From: Setomelanomma holmii
Lineage: Eukaryota > Ascomycota > Dothideomycetes > Pleosporales > Phaeosphaeriaceae
Length of the DNA: 64,000 nt
Assembly: GCA_010015745.1 (NCBI GenBank)
Contig: ML978250.1
Location: forward strand, 62,001 to 126,000
Reading direction: 5' to 3'
Part shown: in pieces, positions 10,976 through 21,554 of the stretch
Layout of the letters: the number at the start of each line of letters is the position of its first letter
Position numbering within the stretch: position 1 is the stretch's first letter
Program-made: the position numbers and the translations under genes
Notes under the pieces: generated by a model
What the model saw: only the letters and a program-made list of their open reading frames with translations
What the model was told of the DNA's origin: nothing
Databases searched by the model: none

Positions 10976-12121
10976 GCGTGGTAGCCTGGTAAGCTACCTG
11001 CCAACCCCCTCAAATGTCGCCTGCATCAGGGTAAATGCGAGATTATAGAGCCTCCGAGATCGCCATTAATCAGAGGCTACTGTCATGCGCACCGCGAAGA
11101 CTTTCGAGAAGACTTTTTCTATGCGCGCAAACCGGGTCAGCTTCATGTACCTGCTTGGTACCTTGTATGAGCCTGCTCATCCTTCATCTAGACTAAAGGC
11201 AGGATATTACGGAGGTCTTTGAGCATGCCTTTTCGGTCCGCTAGCAATCACCACTGCTGGTGAAGATAGCCATGGAGACTCATTCAAGGTAACAACCTGA
11301 TTGCGCTACCTGCGGCATCAGCTCTCGGCGGCTGCGGCCAAGTCCGACGTCACTAAACTTTCGCGCCAGGCTTTCTTCCGACTTCAGTGACTTTCGAGTA
11401 CGTTCGCGGCGTATGGTCGAGTGTCAGGTCTCGTGGCGCGCACAAATTCACAGGTTTAGTGCAAGACCGCCAATGGCAGGATCTGCAAGAGGCTCAATAT
11501 GGCCGCGTGGGGATTTGCGGGGTAGTAGTCCCGAACGTTAATGTCCCTGCGAACAAAGCTGTCTCGAGTTAATACTCATCTATGCCCATGCAAGGCACTC
11601 TTCGAAAGAGGAACAACCACCGCACGCCACATTTGAGCGAGTACTGCAGCCGCCATGCGAAGACAACAGACAATGAAGCGTCGTCGATTGAGTTTCGATC
11701 AACACGACCGAGTGTCAACAGTCCCAGGAAAACTCACATGAGAAGTCGAGGACAATACTGTGGAAATTATAAGACCAGCAAAGCGTTCCATGCGTCGCCA
11801 CCAGCGGGATTAAGCCTTCACCAGATCATTGTCCCAAGTCATTTGACCAATATTCCGCGATAGTAGACCTCCTTAACACTTCCATTCGATCTTCATCTAA
11901 GCCTCATCACATGCACGCTAACTTGCAGGAGCGCAAAGCACCATCTACGGCCCCTGTTACCGGGCCTGCTTCCTGATGAGCCAAAGTGTTAACACGCACA
12001 TGTGGCGTTAGATACTCGCACGGTACCCTTCGGTACGCCAATGCAGATATAAGAGGCTCTTCGAACCCCAAGCCTTTCGATATCGGCACCTCCAACCATT
12101 CACTCACTATCGGTCGACATC
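10976..12121. other. Intergenic and upstream region of the cellulase gene
   Basis: More than 1.1 kb without a convincing gene. Two short forward open frames (11387-11572 and 11582-11863, same frame, separated by TAA) have no recognisable sequence. The last 150 bp form the cellulase promoter, with a TATA box at 12048. Confidence 0.45.
12048..12053 (+). promoter_or_regulatory. Putative TATA box of the GH6 gene
   Basis: The sequence TATAAG (in gcagatataagagg) lies 74 bp upstream of the ATG at 12122, in the position expected for a TATA element of a strongly inducible secreted-enzyme gene. No clear XlnR/Clr-type cluster was seen nearby. Confidence 0.45.
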
Positions 12122-13490
12122 ATGAAGGGCCTCTTCGCTGTCGTCCTGGCAGCCGCCACCTCGAGCGTGCTCGCCGCTCCCTCTCCCGTTGAGCAGGGTC
12201 CCATCACTGCTCGCGCCGCTGCTGCCTCATGTGCTACTCCAGTCACTCTTACCGGCAACCCCTTCTCCGGCCGCAAGATCTACGCCAACAAGTTCTATTC
12301 GTCTGAGGTCATCTCGGCTGCTTCTGCCATCTCTGACAAGGCTTTGGCTTCTGCTGCTGCCAAGGTTGCTGATGTCGGAACTTTCCTCTGGATGTGAGTA
12401 GGAACAGACTATGAAAATAGGAACACAAAACTGACCAGCTCAGCGACTCCCGCGACAAGATCACGGTTGTTGAGGATGGCATCAAGGACGTTCCCTGCGA
12501 CCAGATCGCCGCTCTCGTCATCTACGATCTACCAGGTCGTGACTGTGCTGCCAAAGCTTCCAACGGCGAGCTTCCCGTCGGTAGCGTAAGCACCTACAAA
12601 TCGGAGTACATTGACCGTAAGTCATTTTGTGTTCCCCTCAATCTCAATACTGCCGAGCTGACACATATCTAGCCATCGTAGCCATCTTCAAGAAGTACCC
12701 CAACACGGCCATTGCCCTGGTTATCGAGCCTGATTCCCTCCCCAACTTGGTCACCAACAGCGACCTCCAGACCTGCAAGGACTCCGCTTCCGGATACCGT
12801 GAAGGTGTAGCATATGCGCTGAAGCAACTCAACCTGCCCAACATCGCTATGTACATCGATGCTGGTCACGGAGGCTGGCTCGGCTGGAACGATAACCTGA
12901 GTACGTCTATAATCCCTTTACCTCCCCGCCACCCCCATTCCTTCAACACAGAAAACTAACAGTAGAACACAGAGCCCGGCGCCCAAGAAATCGCCACTGT
13001 ATACAAGAACGCCGGCTCCCCCAGTCAAGTCCGCGGCTTCGCCACCAACGTCGCCGGCTGGAACCAATGGGACCTTTCTCCCGGCGAATTCTCCGGAGCC
13101 TCAGACGCGCAGTACAACAAAGCCCAAAACGAGAAAACCTACGTCGAGCTCTTCTCCCCCGAGCTCAAGTCCGCTGGCATGGCCAGCCAAGCCATCGTCG
13201 ACACGGGCCGCAACGGCGTCAGCGGTCTGCGCAAGGAGTGGGGTGACTGGTGCAACGTCAACGGCGCTGGCTTTGGCGTGCGTCCTACCACGTCGACTGG
13301 CTCGTCTCTTGTCGACTCGTTCGTCTGGGTCAAGCCGGGTGGTGAGTCAGATGGTACCAGCGACTCGAGCGCTACTAGGTACGACTCGTTCTGTGGAAAG
13401 GACGACGCCTACAAGCCGTCTCCTGAGGCTGGTGCCTGGAACCAGGCGTACTTTGAGATGTTGGTCAAGAATGCTAAGCCTGCTTTTTAA
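12122..13490 (+). CDS. Secreted cellobiohydrolase, glycoside hydrolase family 6 (Cel6/CBHII type)
   Basis: Exons 12122-12393, 12444-12616, 12673-12900 and 12973-13490 give 396 aa. GH6 enzymes release cellobiose from the non-reducing end of cellulose by an inverting mechanism, outside the cell. An N-terminal signal peptide is clear (MKGLFAVVLAAATSSVLA, then APSPVEQ). There is no cellulose-binding module or Ser/Thr linker, so this is a catalytic-domain-only form. Family marks: NPFSGRKIYANKFYSSEV at the start of the barrel, FLWIDSRDKI, the catalytic-acid region ALVIYDLPGRDCAAKASNGE, IEPDSLPNLVTN, MYIDAGHGGWLGW, and C-terminal WVKPGGESDGTSD followed by AGAWNQAYFEML. All expected blocks are present and the frame is clean, so it should be active. 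Expression is probably induced by cellulose breakdown products, as in relatives; this is inference. Confidence 0.95.
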
Positions 13491-14381
13491 GCGGTGAGGT
13501 GTCGCGACTGGCATGAAAGGAAAGGAATTTGTACATAGATTCATGAGGACTGGACAGGTGGGAGGTAGTGCTAAAGCTGAACTTCGCTTCGCTGTCAATA
13601 TCTAGCTTGAGAATGAGAACGATCGTTATCTGAACATGTTTGCTTTACGCACGTATAATACGCAGTCCTTGAGGAACATCCAGGATGAGTAACAAAGGGC
13701 GAGTCTCAGAATCAATTGGCTTGGCTGAGTATTCACCCACGCAGCCGTGCAAGACATTTCGCTCCTTACCTCGCGAGTAACTTTTGGCTGCGGTATGTTG
13801 ACTTGAAAGCTCATCTCATGTCCGCCGTATGTGGCGTGAGGTATGAATTGCAAGTCTGATGGCCTGCGTCGTACGCGATGGCTTTGCCATTGTGAAGACA
13901 AGAAGTCATGAACATGCTATGTCTAGTGAAGCGAAATCGATCATTGAGTCGAAATAGAGGAGTGGTTGAACTTCTTTGTGGGCAGCACGCCGCGAGAGAA
14001 CTCCGGAGGAGAGAACGTCGTGAAAGAAAACGCCATAAGAAAGCCAAGTCCATCAACTTAGGAACAAACCCCGTCCCTGTCCATCATACTCTTCGCTTGC
14101 CAAACTACGTCTCCTCCCAATCCTCATTCCATTCCAGATCGCAAAGTTGCTCAAAGTCGCCGTATTCTTCAGGTCTAGAGGACGGATCAGTCTGTGCCGC
14201 CTGTGCGATTTCATCCCGGATGTCTTGCAGTTCAGCGCCGCGCAAACATATTGGTACCTTTATACTCCCCACGGTCTAGCGTTTCCTATGAAGCGGCTCA
14301 GAATCGTCACCATCATGTTTCGAACGAGCGCCGCTCCCATGCAATCAAGGTGCAGGCTCACCGCAATGATTGCAGTCCCGG
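13491..14381. other. Intergenic, no gene seen
   Basis: 3' flanks of the cellulase and of the minus-strand F-box-type gene (convergent). Open frames here are short and unremarkable. Confidence 0.5.
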
Positions 14382-14938
14382 CTAACGACGATATATGAAC
14401 AGTGCCCAGCGCTCGATGAAGTCCTTATGGAGACAAAAAGCGGTCCGACCATAAGGGGGAATGGAATTTGGATGTCGGCCCCTAAAGATGCAAATCCGAG
14501 TTCGGCATCCTCGTTGTCGCTGTCGTCTCCAATGTCCTACTCGATCCGATGCACATGATTGTGGATGATGTAAGCGAATGTGTCCGTCAGGCCATCGTGG
14601 CGTGGCAAGCTCGCGCTATCGATGACGAACCGAAGAGGCTCGACCCGTAGAATGTCTAGTTTGGCTTTCATGATGGGTGTGGCCTCGATGTTGATGAGAC
14701 GACAGGTAGATAGAAGGGCTACGGGCAGATATTTGACAACGGGAGCGAAGGAAGAGTCGCTTGACTTTTTGAAGGACCAGTCGGATGTCCTTTCGTAGTC
14801 GAAGAAGAGACCTGCCCCACCAGCGCGGTCGGTAAACGTGTGATGGCGGGTGGTAGTGGTGACCTCCTTGTACACCATGACGCGGAGCTCGGCAGGAAGG
14901 TCGAGAAAGTGGAAGCCTTGGGTGGACTGAGTGTCCAT
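14382..14938 (-). CDS. F-box-like protein (small, fungal lineage-specific family)
   Basis: Exon 1 (14938-14541) begins with MDTQSTQGFHFLDLPAELRV; LDLPAELRVMVYKEV is an F-box-like first helix of the kind in many small Dothideomycete proteins, followed by YLPVALLSTCRLINIEA, the usual second conserved block. F-box proteins recruit substrates to SCF ubiquitin ligases through Skp1; partner and substrate are unknown. A possible intron (gtagga at 14540, ctttag at 14482) would join exon 2 (14481-14382) and add about 33 aa ending in KDFIERWALFIYRR. Without it the protein stops at 14537 after HNHVHRIE. The product is short (about 134-166 aa), so it may be a truncated family member. Its start closely resembles the F-box-like exon at 3.8 kb, which suggests related copies within the window. 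Confidence 0.55.
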
Positions 14939-15606
14939 TGTGTTGACTGGCTGCATTAGGTTGATTGTTGAGAGGTGTTGTGATTTGAGTTTACAATAAC
15001 AGGCACTGTGGAGAGAGGGTTTGGAACATGTAAGCAAAGAGGAGGACAGGTTGCGTTAGTCTACAGTGACTGACTAACTGAAGCATAGGCACAGTCATTG
15101 TGCTCAGAGAGCGCGGCAGTCCGGCCTCGTTCAGACCTGCGCACTTTCACCATTGCGTTCCGCAAAGTCCTTCGGGTCCAGTCATTCACCCAGGCTAGAA
15201 ACATGGCAGTCACTTAGAAAGTCGTGAGATATGGAGCGATTGACATGGTAACGACAGCCAAGGGCAACAGGAGTATCGGCTCGGGTCCAAGATGTTCTAC
15301 CGCGACTTGTTGAGGGTACTGAGTGTCGGGCAGGGTACCGAAGGAGTACGATGGTTGTCAATGCACAATGAGTCTCCATGACTTTGTCGTCCGCAAGGTT
15401 TGTGATTGTGGCGTCTTGAAGCTCTGTTGTGTGTTGTGACGCGTGTCGCGCCTTCCGATTTCGAATTTTCGAGTCTTGTGTCATGTGAGCACGCACGTGA
15501 GGTGAAGCTCACTTTGCAAGTGCGACGCGGCGACCTCGTGCTTCACCTCACCTCTTCTACTTCTTTAATCTCGACCGCTATCGTGCTAGTCGCATACCTC
15601 GTCGCT
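14939..15606. promoter_or_regulatory. Divergent intergenic region between two F-box-type genes
   Basis: 668 bp separating divergently oriented F-box-type genes. No convincing open frame; no assignable factor site. Confidence 0.4.
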
Positions 15607-17006
15607 ATGGCGGCGGACATTAGCCACGATGGATGCGAACTTTCGAGCCTCGAAAATTTACCCACAGAAGTGATTCAAGACATACCAAAGTACCTCATAC
15701 GAAAAGATACCCGCGCCAATGGCCTCAATCGACCGTCCGACAGGAAGCAATCATTTACTGCAGCTCATCTCACCAGATTGCGTGCATCCTCCAGGACTAT
15801 GCAGGCCAAGACAGAGTACGTGCTCACCTAATGCTTCTCAGCGAAAAACGTCCGATTCCATCGCTACTCACTGAAGCGGCTTCTGCAGCTCGCTCGATCC
15901 AAGAAGTACGCTCCGCTAATTGAAGAACTTACATTTCTTCCGTTGTGGGATGTATGGCACAATATCAGTCCGAATCTGGAGAACTGGCACGCCACCGACC
16001 ATTGGCAATTGCAAACCATGATGCATGATACCGTATTGGTGCAGTTGCAGACGAGGTATTCCACCGAGACCAGCTTGTTGATACTTGCCTTACGCGAGTT
16101 CACAAATCTTCGTACCGTCGATATCGCACCGGCGCTCCAGGGGCCAGCCTCTGCGCATGCAAGGAGGCATAGCTTGCTCCAGCATCCTCCAACGATGATC
16201 ATGGCGGCGGTCATGGAAGGCGTAGTGAGCTTGAGCCATCTCAACTTTGCAGACGATCGAGTGCGCTCCAGCGAAGGTATGACACCGCGGGTATTGAGCA
16301 GCTTTACTCGAGGAGACGGAGACTTGAAACATTTAACATCTCTTCATCTAGTCTTCACGAGCCGCAGCTGTAGGTGCAATACCAAAGATGAAGCGATAGA
16401 TTGCGTACTGACATGACTTTAGTGGGTCCGATGCCGTGTTCCGGCCTTGGTGCGCTGCTAATTATTGCGTCAAACCTCAATAAGCTGTCGCTCTCTCTAG
16501 ATCGAGCGAGTCTTGCTGAGCATGATCAAATTGTCAATTCACACGGCTACAAAGCGTTCACAGCGCTAGCAAAGACTCCCTTGCCTGGCCTCCGCCATTG
16601 CGAACTCAAGGGCTGGGATTTGCCTGACCATCTCCTTCGAGAATTCCTTTCCGGCCAGCACGATATACTCCATCATCTCGAGCTCAAGGACTGTACAGTC
16701 CTTGGCGATTTTTCAAACGTTCTGCGGGCCCTTCTGGAATCTAGATCACTTCGATCTTTGAAGTTGCATCTATTGGGATGGGACTTCGAGCGGGTGATCT
16801 TCCCGCACACAAGCGAGGTGTACGAGCTCATCTTGGACTGGGAATGGGTCGCGATCAGTCCAATGTTCTGCACCACGAGTTTATCGCCATGGCAGGATTG
16901 GGACGAGAGTCTACGCGTGATCATTGCCGACATGGCGGTAACAACAACCCTGGTATCACCTACCGCAGATGATGCTGTGAATTGGTTTGGCCTCCCTCCC
17001 AGCTGA
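15607..17006 (+). pseudogene. F-box/leucine-rich-type protein interrupted by one TAA codon
   Basis: Two exons, 15607-16369 and 16423-17006 (53-bp intron gtaggt...tttag), total 449 codons and keep one frame. The N-terminus has LENLPTEVIQDIPKYL, an F-box-like helix, then LTRLRASSRTMQAKTEYV. The rest has Leu-rich blocks such as IEELTFLPLWDVW, FTNLRTVDIAP, HLTSLHLVF, NLNKLSLSLD and LHHLELKDCTVLGDF, as in fungal F-box proteins with degenerate leucine-rich repeats. The frame is cut once, by TAA at 15829-15831, inside a conserved-looking stretch; a CAA codon there would restore it. The 26-bp gt..ag segment over the stop (15816-15841) is too short for an intron and would shift the frame. A 60-bp alternative with a weak gtgcat donor at 15782 would keep frame but delete the conserved RASSRTMQAKTE block. 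Probably a recent pseudogene. Confidence 0.6.
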
Positions 17007-17433
17007 AGAGAATGGTGAAATACAGGAGCCCTGTGTGGACAAAGGAAAGGGGTTCCACAGTGTGGCAGGTGAAGGTGCGAGGTGGCAGACAAAAAGAAGA
17101 ACGGAAGGGCATCACTGACGTAGATTCACTTACGAACCGCGATCGCCAGCATCGTAATGAGCTGCGCTGGGCTCGAGGAATTCACAGTCCTTATTGCCCA
17201 GAACATGCTCCTCATTGAAATCATATTAATATGATGCTCATGTCTTTCGTGCTGACCATGGAGTTCGGTGGTGGAGACGGGATGCGCTAGTGCGCGCGCA
17301 TGGACTCCCTTCCGTCCCAAGCTCGGTGCGCATGCCAAGCTCGTAGCAAAATTGATCCCCGGCAAAAGTTCGAAAAACTTCGAGCTCGCCAACATCGTCC
17401 ATTGCACGTCCGCTTCCGACCACAATCACAGCA
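17007..17433. promoter_or_regulatory. Intergenic, upstream of CBF5
   Basis: 427 bp between the F-box-type gene and the CBF5 start; no gene seen, and no ribosome-biogenesis promoter element could be assigned with confidence. Confidence 0.4.
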
Positions 17434-19070
17434 ATGGCGCTCGTACAGACGAATCCGGACGCGTATGTCATCAAGCCCGAGGCTGCGGCGCCTGCGATTG
17501 ACACCAGCGACTGGCCGTTGCTGCTCAAGAACTACAGCGAGTGTATGTACCAGCTTTTCTGTGGCTTCGTGCAACCGGCTAACAAGTCACGTAGTGCTCG
17601 TCCGCACATCGCATTACACTCCCATTCCCCAAGGATGCGCACCTTTGTCGCGTGACATCAAGTCGTACATTAGTTCAGGAGTGATTAATCTCGACAAGCC
17701 TTCGAACCCTTCCAGTCACGAAGTCGTCTCATGGATCAAGCGCATGCTAAGGTATGAACGGCATCTTTGGAAAGTGCCTCAACAACAGCCGCTGATTGCT
17801 CATACAGAGTCGAGAAGACTGGCCACAGCGGTACTCTTGATCCCAAAGTCACAGGCTGCCTCATCGTCTGCATCGACCGCGCAACCCGTCTCGTCAAGTC
17901 GCAGCAAGGAGCCGGAAAGGAGTACGTATGCGTCATTCGCCTGCACGACAAGCTGCCCGGCGGCGAGGCGCAATTTGCGCGCGCTCTCGAGACCCTCACC
18001 GGTGCACTCTTCCAACGCCCGCCGCTCATTTCCGCCGTCAAGCGCCAACTTCGTATCCGAACCATCCACGAGAGCAAATTGTACGAGTTCGACAATGAGA
18101 GGCAATTGGGGGTGTTCTGGGTGAGCTGCGAGGCTGGAACATATATTCGTACGCTCTGCGTGCATCTCGGTCTTTTGCTCGGTGTAGGGGCGCACATGCA
18201 GGAGCTCCGCCGTGTGCGAAGTGGAGCCATGGACGAGACGAAGGATTTGGTCACTCTTCACGATGTCCTGGATGCACAATGGCTACACGACAACAACCGC
18301 GACGAGTCGTACTTGCGCCACGTCATCTCACCTCTTGAGAGTCTGTTGACGAGCTACAAGCGTGTTGTTGTCAAGGACAGCTCGGTGAACGCCATCTGTT
18401 ATGGTGCCAAGCTGATGATTCCGGGTCTTTTGCGATTCGAGAAGGGCATTGAGATCCACGAGGAGATTGTTCTGATGACCACCAAGGGCGAAGCCATTGC
18501 GCTCGCATATGCACAAATGTCGGCTGTCGAGATGTCCTCATGCGACCACGGTGTTGTTGCCAAGATCAAGCGTGTCATCATGGAGCGCGATCTTTACCCT
18601 AGGAGGTGGGGCATGGGTCCAGTTGCGACTGAGAAGAAGAAGATGAAGGAGGCCGGTACTCTCGACGTAAGATGGTCTTGCACCTTTAGAAAGTATCATG
18701 CTAACCTTCACAGAAATTTGGACGGCCGAACGAGAAGACTCCAGCCAAGTGGAATGCCGAGTACAAGGACTTCAACAGGACAGATGACGGAACATCACAG
18801 CCTGTGGCCGAGACCACTTCCAGATCTGAGGTTCTCGCTGCGCCTGCCATCCCGTCAGCTGGCATCACAGCTTCTGAAGAAGCTGAGGCCGAGGCGGAAG
18901 TCGAAGGCAAGAGCAAGAAGCGCAAGAGCCGGGACGAGGATGATGAAACGCCTGAGGACAAGGCAGAGCGCAAGCGCAAGAAGAAGGAAGAGAAGGCTGC
19001 GAAGAAGGCTGACAAGGCTGCAAAGAAGGAGAAGCGGAAGAGCAAGGGCGGCGACGACGATTCTGACTGA
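17434..19070 (+). CDS. CBF5: H/ACA snoRNP pseudouridine synthase (dyskerin/Cbf5)
   Basis: Exons 17434-17542, 17595-17751, 17808-18666 and 18714-19070 give 493 aa. Cbf5 is the catalytic subunit of H/ACA snoRNPs and converts selected uridines of rRNA and snRNA to pseudouridine in the nucleolus, with Nop10, Nhp2 and Gar1. Domains in order: dyskerin-like N-terminus (DWPLLLKNYSE, HYTPIP), TruB catalytic domain with GVINLDKPSNPSSHEVV and GHSGTLDPKVTG (catalytic Asp near residue 100), substrate-site block GTYIRTLCVHLGLLLGVG, and a PUA domain (VNAICYGAKLMIPGLLRF, GEAIALAYAQM). The Lys/Glu-rich tail, built of KK-E/D repeats (KKRKSRDEDDETPEDKAERK), is the usual nucleolar-targeting tail. All splice joins fall in conserved sequence and the frame is clean. 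Core gene; high confidence. Confidence 0.97.
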
Positions 19071-19647
19071 GCGCCCATTGTACGAGTGGATGATGTTCTC
19101 AATCAGCAAACACCACGCCAATGTTGTCGACTGTACAGGTGCTGTGTACTGCTAGCAAGCACGCATCACAACACCGTCTTATCTTTGGATACCTTGTCAA
19201 TGTAGCATACGGAGAGCGCGTGTGGGAACGGCGTTTTTGGATTGGCATAAAGGAGTCTGGCGCACTAAAATTACTGCGACACGACGGCGGATTAGCCATC
19301 GAAGGGCGATTCAGCCATGTTCTAGTCATATCGATGCAATTCTTCATATTCAAATAGTCTGTGTCCACAATAAATCATTGCATTTACGTCGAAGAATGCG
19401 TACCTCGACAGCGTTTGGCGTTGTGAAGCATTAGTGTTACCTTGAAAGAAGGTTCTCGAAGCTTCTAAGCGTTGACGTCGGCGGTCTCCCCACCATGTCG
19501 TTTGGCCGCACGAGCCAGCTTTGACCGCTGTCGTTAGACATCATTCCATAAAGCAACCACTCCTCTACTTCACACACACGAAACACGAAGAACTCTTGAC
19601 GCGCACGCGAGATAACTAACCTTCTCTCGTATATTTAATTGCCCAAA
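19071..19647. promoter_or_regulatory. Intergenic region carrying the J-protein promoter
   Basis: 577 bp between CBF5 and the J-protein gene, both transcribed rightwards. It holds a heat-shock element (19448-19465) and, just after it, a TGACGTCG half-palindrome like a CRE/ATF site (about 19473-19480). No gene seen. Confidence 0.55.
19448..19465 (+). promoter_or_regulatory. Heat-shock element, four perfect inverted units
   Basis: GAAGGTTCTCGAAGCTTC is four perfect alternating pentamer cores (GAA-nn-TTC-nn-GAA-nn-TTC), the binding site of the trimeric heat-shock factor Hsf1. A further GAA lies just upstream in TTGAAAGAA. It is 183 bp before the ATG of the J-protein gene. A J-protein is an expected Hsf1 target, so assignment to that gene is natural. 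Confidence 0.85.
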
Positions 19648-20925
19648 ATGGTCAAAGAGACCAAGCTCTACGATTCGTTAGGTAAGTTTGCTTTTCCATA
19701 CCCCACCTGCCTGAGGCTTGAAGCTCAACGGCTAAGCGCATATGCTCCAGTACTGACACAACCTCACAGGTGCATCATCAACGGCGACGCAAGATGAGAT
19801 TAAGAAAGCGTATCGCAAACAAGCACTGAAATGGCATCCCGACAAGAACAAGGACAATCCGCAAGCCTCCGAGAAGTTCAAAGGTGAGTGAAGCCTAGCG
19901 CCACAACCTAGTATCAGTATACTAACAGTAATTTTCAGAGGTCTCGCAAGCCTACGAAATCCTTTCCGATCCCGAGAAGCGCAAAATATACGATCAATAT
20001 GGCCTCGAATTCATACTGCGCGGCGGCGCACCAGCGCCAGACCAGGACGCTGGCCCAGGCAGCAATCCGTTTGAAGGCGCAGGCGGTGGCTACCCCTTCA
20101 CAGGTGCAGGCGGCATGCCTGGCGGCACACGATCATTCCACTTCTCGAGTGGCGGCGGCGGACCGAACGGCTTCCACTTCTCCAATGCAGACGACATATT
20201 TTCACAATTCATGCGCAACAGCGGCGGCGGAGATGATGACTTCTTCGGGAGTGGAGGCTTTGGTATGGGTGGCATGCCTGGGAAGGGAAGAGGTGGACGC
20301 TTTTCAGGCGGACGGAGAGCACCAGAGCCTGAAGTCACCGTCGTGGAGAAGCCGCTAGCTGTGAGCTTGGAGGAGCTGTACGGCGGCACAACGAAGAAGA
20401 TGAAGATCAAGCGGAAGACGTACGACTCGGACACGGGGCGACAAAGTACGCAAGATCGCATACTGGAAGTACCAATCAAGAAGGGATTGAAGGCAGGGAG
20501 CAAGATCAAGTTCTCGGATGTGGGCGATCAGGTCGAGGGTGGAACGCAGGATCTACACTTCATCGTCTCTGAGGTAAGTCACAGCTCGTCTTTATCTATT
20601 GCAAGGAGCACATGCTGACCATTGACTACAGAAAGCGCATCCACTCTTCACCCGTGAAGGCGACGATATCAAGCACATCATCGAACTCGATCTTAAAGAA
20701 GCCCTCACCGGCTGGCGGCGGACTGTTCAAACAATCGACAGCAAACAACTGAGCGTAGGCAGCGGAGGACCGACAGGACCTACATGGACAGAACGATACC
20801 CGAACCTCGGCATGCCCAAATCGAAAAAGCCGAATGAACGCGGTGATTTCATTGTTGGTGTCAAGATCAAGTTCCCAACAAGCTTGACGAGCCACCAGAA
20901 GGAGCAGCTTAAGCAGATCTTATGA
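19648..20925 (+). CDS. SIS1: Type II J-protein (SIS1/Psi1/DNAJB1-like Hsp40 co-chaperone)
   Basis: Exons 19648-19681, 19770-19883, 19939-20573 and 20632-20925 give 358 aa. It delivers misfolded clients to cytosolic/nuclear Hsp70 and stimulates its ATPase. J-domain with HPD at residues 34-36 (ALKWHPDKNKDN) and YEILSDPEKRKIYDQYG, then a G/F region (SNPFEGAGGGYPFTGAGG and further Gly-rich repeats with FHFSNADDIFSQFM), and two C-terminal beta domains (AVSLEELYGGTTKKMKIKRK, HIIELDLKEALTGWRRTVQT) ending in the short dimerisation helix HQKEQLKQIL. There is no DnaJ zinc finger (no CxxCxGxG), which places it in type II. Hsf1 control is likely from the upstream element. Confidence 0.96.
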
Positions 20926-21554
20926 GCTGAGCTAGCTTGATGCTTGAGCGATCTTATTTTCCTTCACGTACATTTTATTACTCATACGTTTTGCGAGATG
21001 ATCATCGCGCTCTTAGCGAGCGATTGGCGTTAAAGGTGTCTTGGGACGAATGGGATGCATCTCCTTTCCAAAGCAGCAACTGGAGTAAGCGGGGTGATGA
21101 AGCAGCCCTTGATGAAGGATGAAGAACGAGAAATGAATCCATGATAGATGAACTCCAAAACAAATAAATGTGGTCATCAATGAAACGAGCAACCTCCAAT
21201 AATGCATGTGCACGATTTTGACTTCGATGATTCTACTGAAGCTCCATCCAATCAAACCGCTCGTAGCGCAATGACTAAGCGTGATATAATCACAAGCTTC
21301 CATCTCAAGTGCGACTTCCCTGCTGTCGCATTTCACCTCACTCTCACATATTCAATTTCGTGGATAACGCTCACAGATCAACACAGTTCGGCTGCGAATA
21401 TGGAAGATCACGCGCTACCTGCAGCTGATATGCATGGTGGCTTGCAGCCTGCATGCACTTTGCTTGGCAGCCTTATTGGTGCTGCCTCAGATCATCAGCC
21501 TGATCTATCCAGAATCACATCTCATGATTTGGCGCTTCATACGGTGCCGACGAC
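20926..21554. other. Intergenic, no convincing gene
   Basis: A forward open frame (21202-21558) overlaps the start of the HET gene; its composition is not convincing and it has no recognisable motif. Probably 3' UTR and HET upstream sequence. Confidence 0.45.

Noticed and set aside
11387..11863. Forward open frames in one frame separated by TAA
   Set aside because: They share the look of the stop-interrupted genes, but the amino acid composition and lack of any recognisable block give no support for a real gene.
4339..13490. A cellulose/sugar utilisation cluster (transporter, exchanger, GH6)
   Set aside because: The transporter and cellulase are about 6 kb apart with an unrelated ion exchanger between them, and there is no shared regulator or second hydrolase. 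Proximity alone is not enough.
15816..15841. A 26-bp intron (gtacgt...ctcag) removing the TAA in the F-box/LRR gene
   Set aside because: Far below the size of any other intron here (45-207 bp) and it would shift the frame; the two sides are already in the same frame without it.
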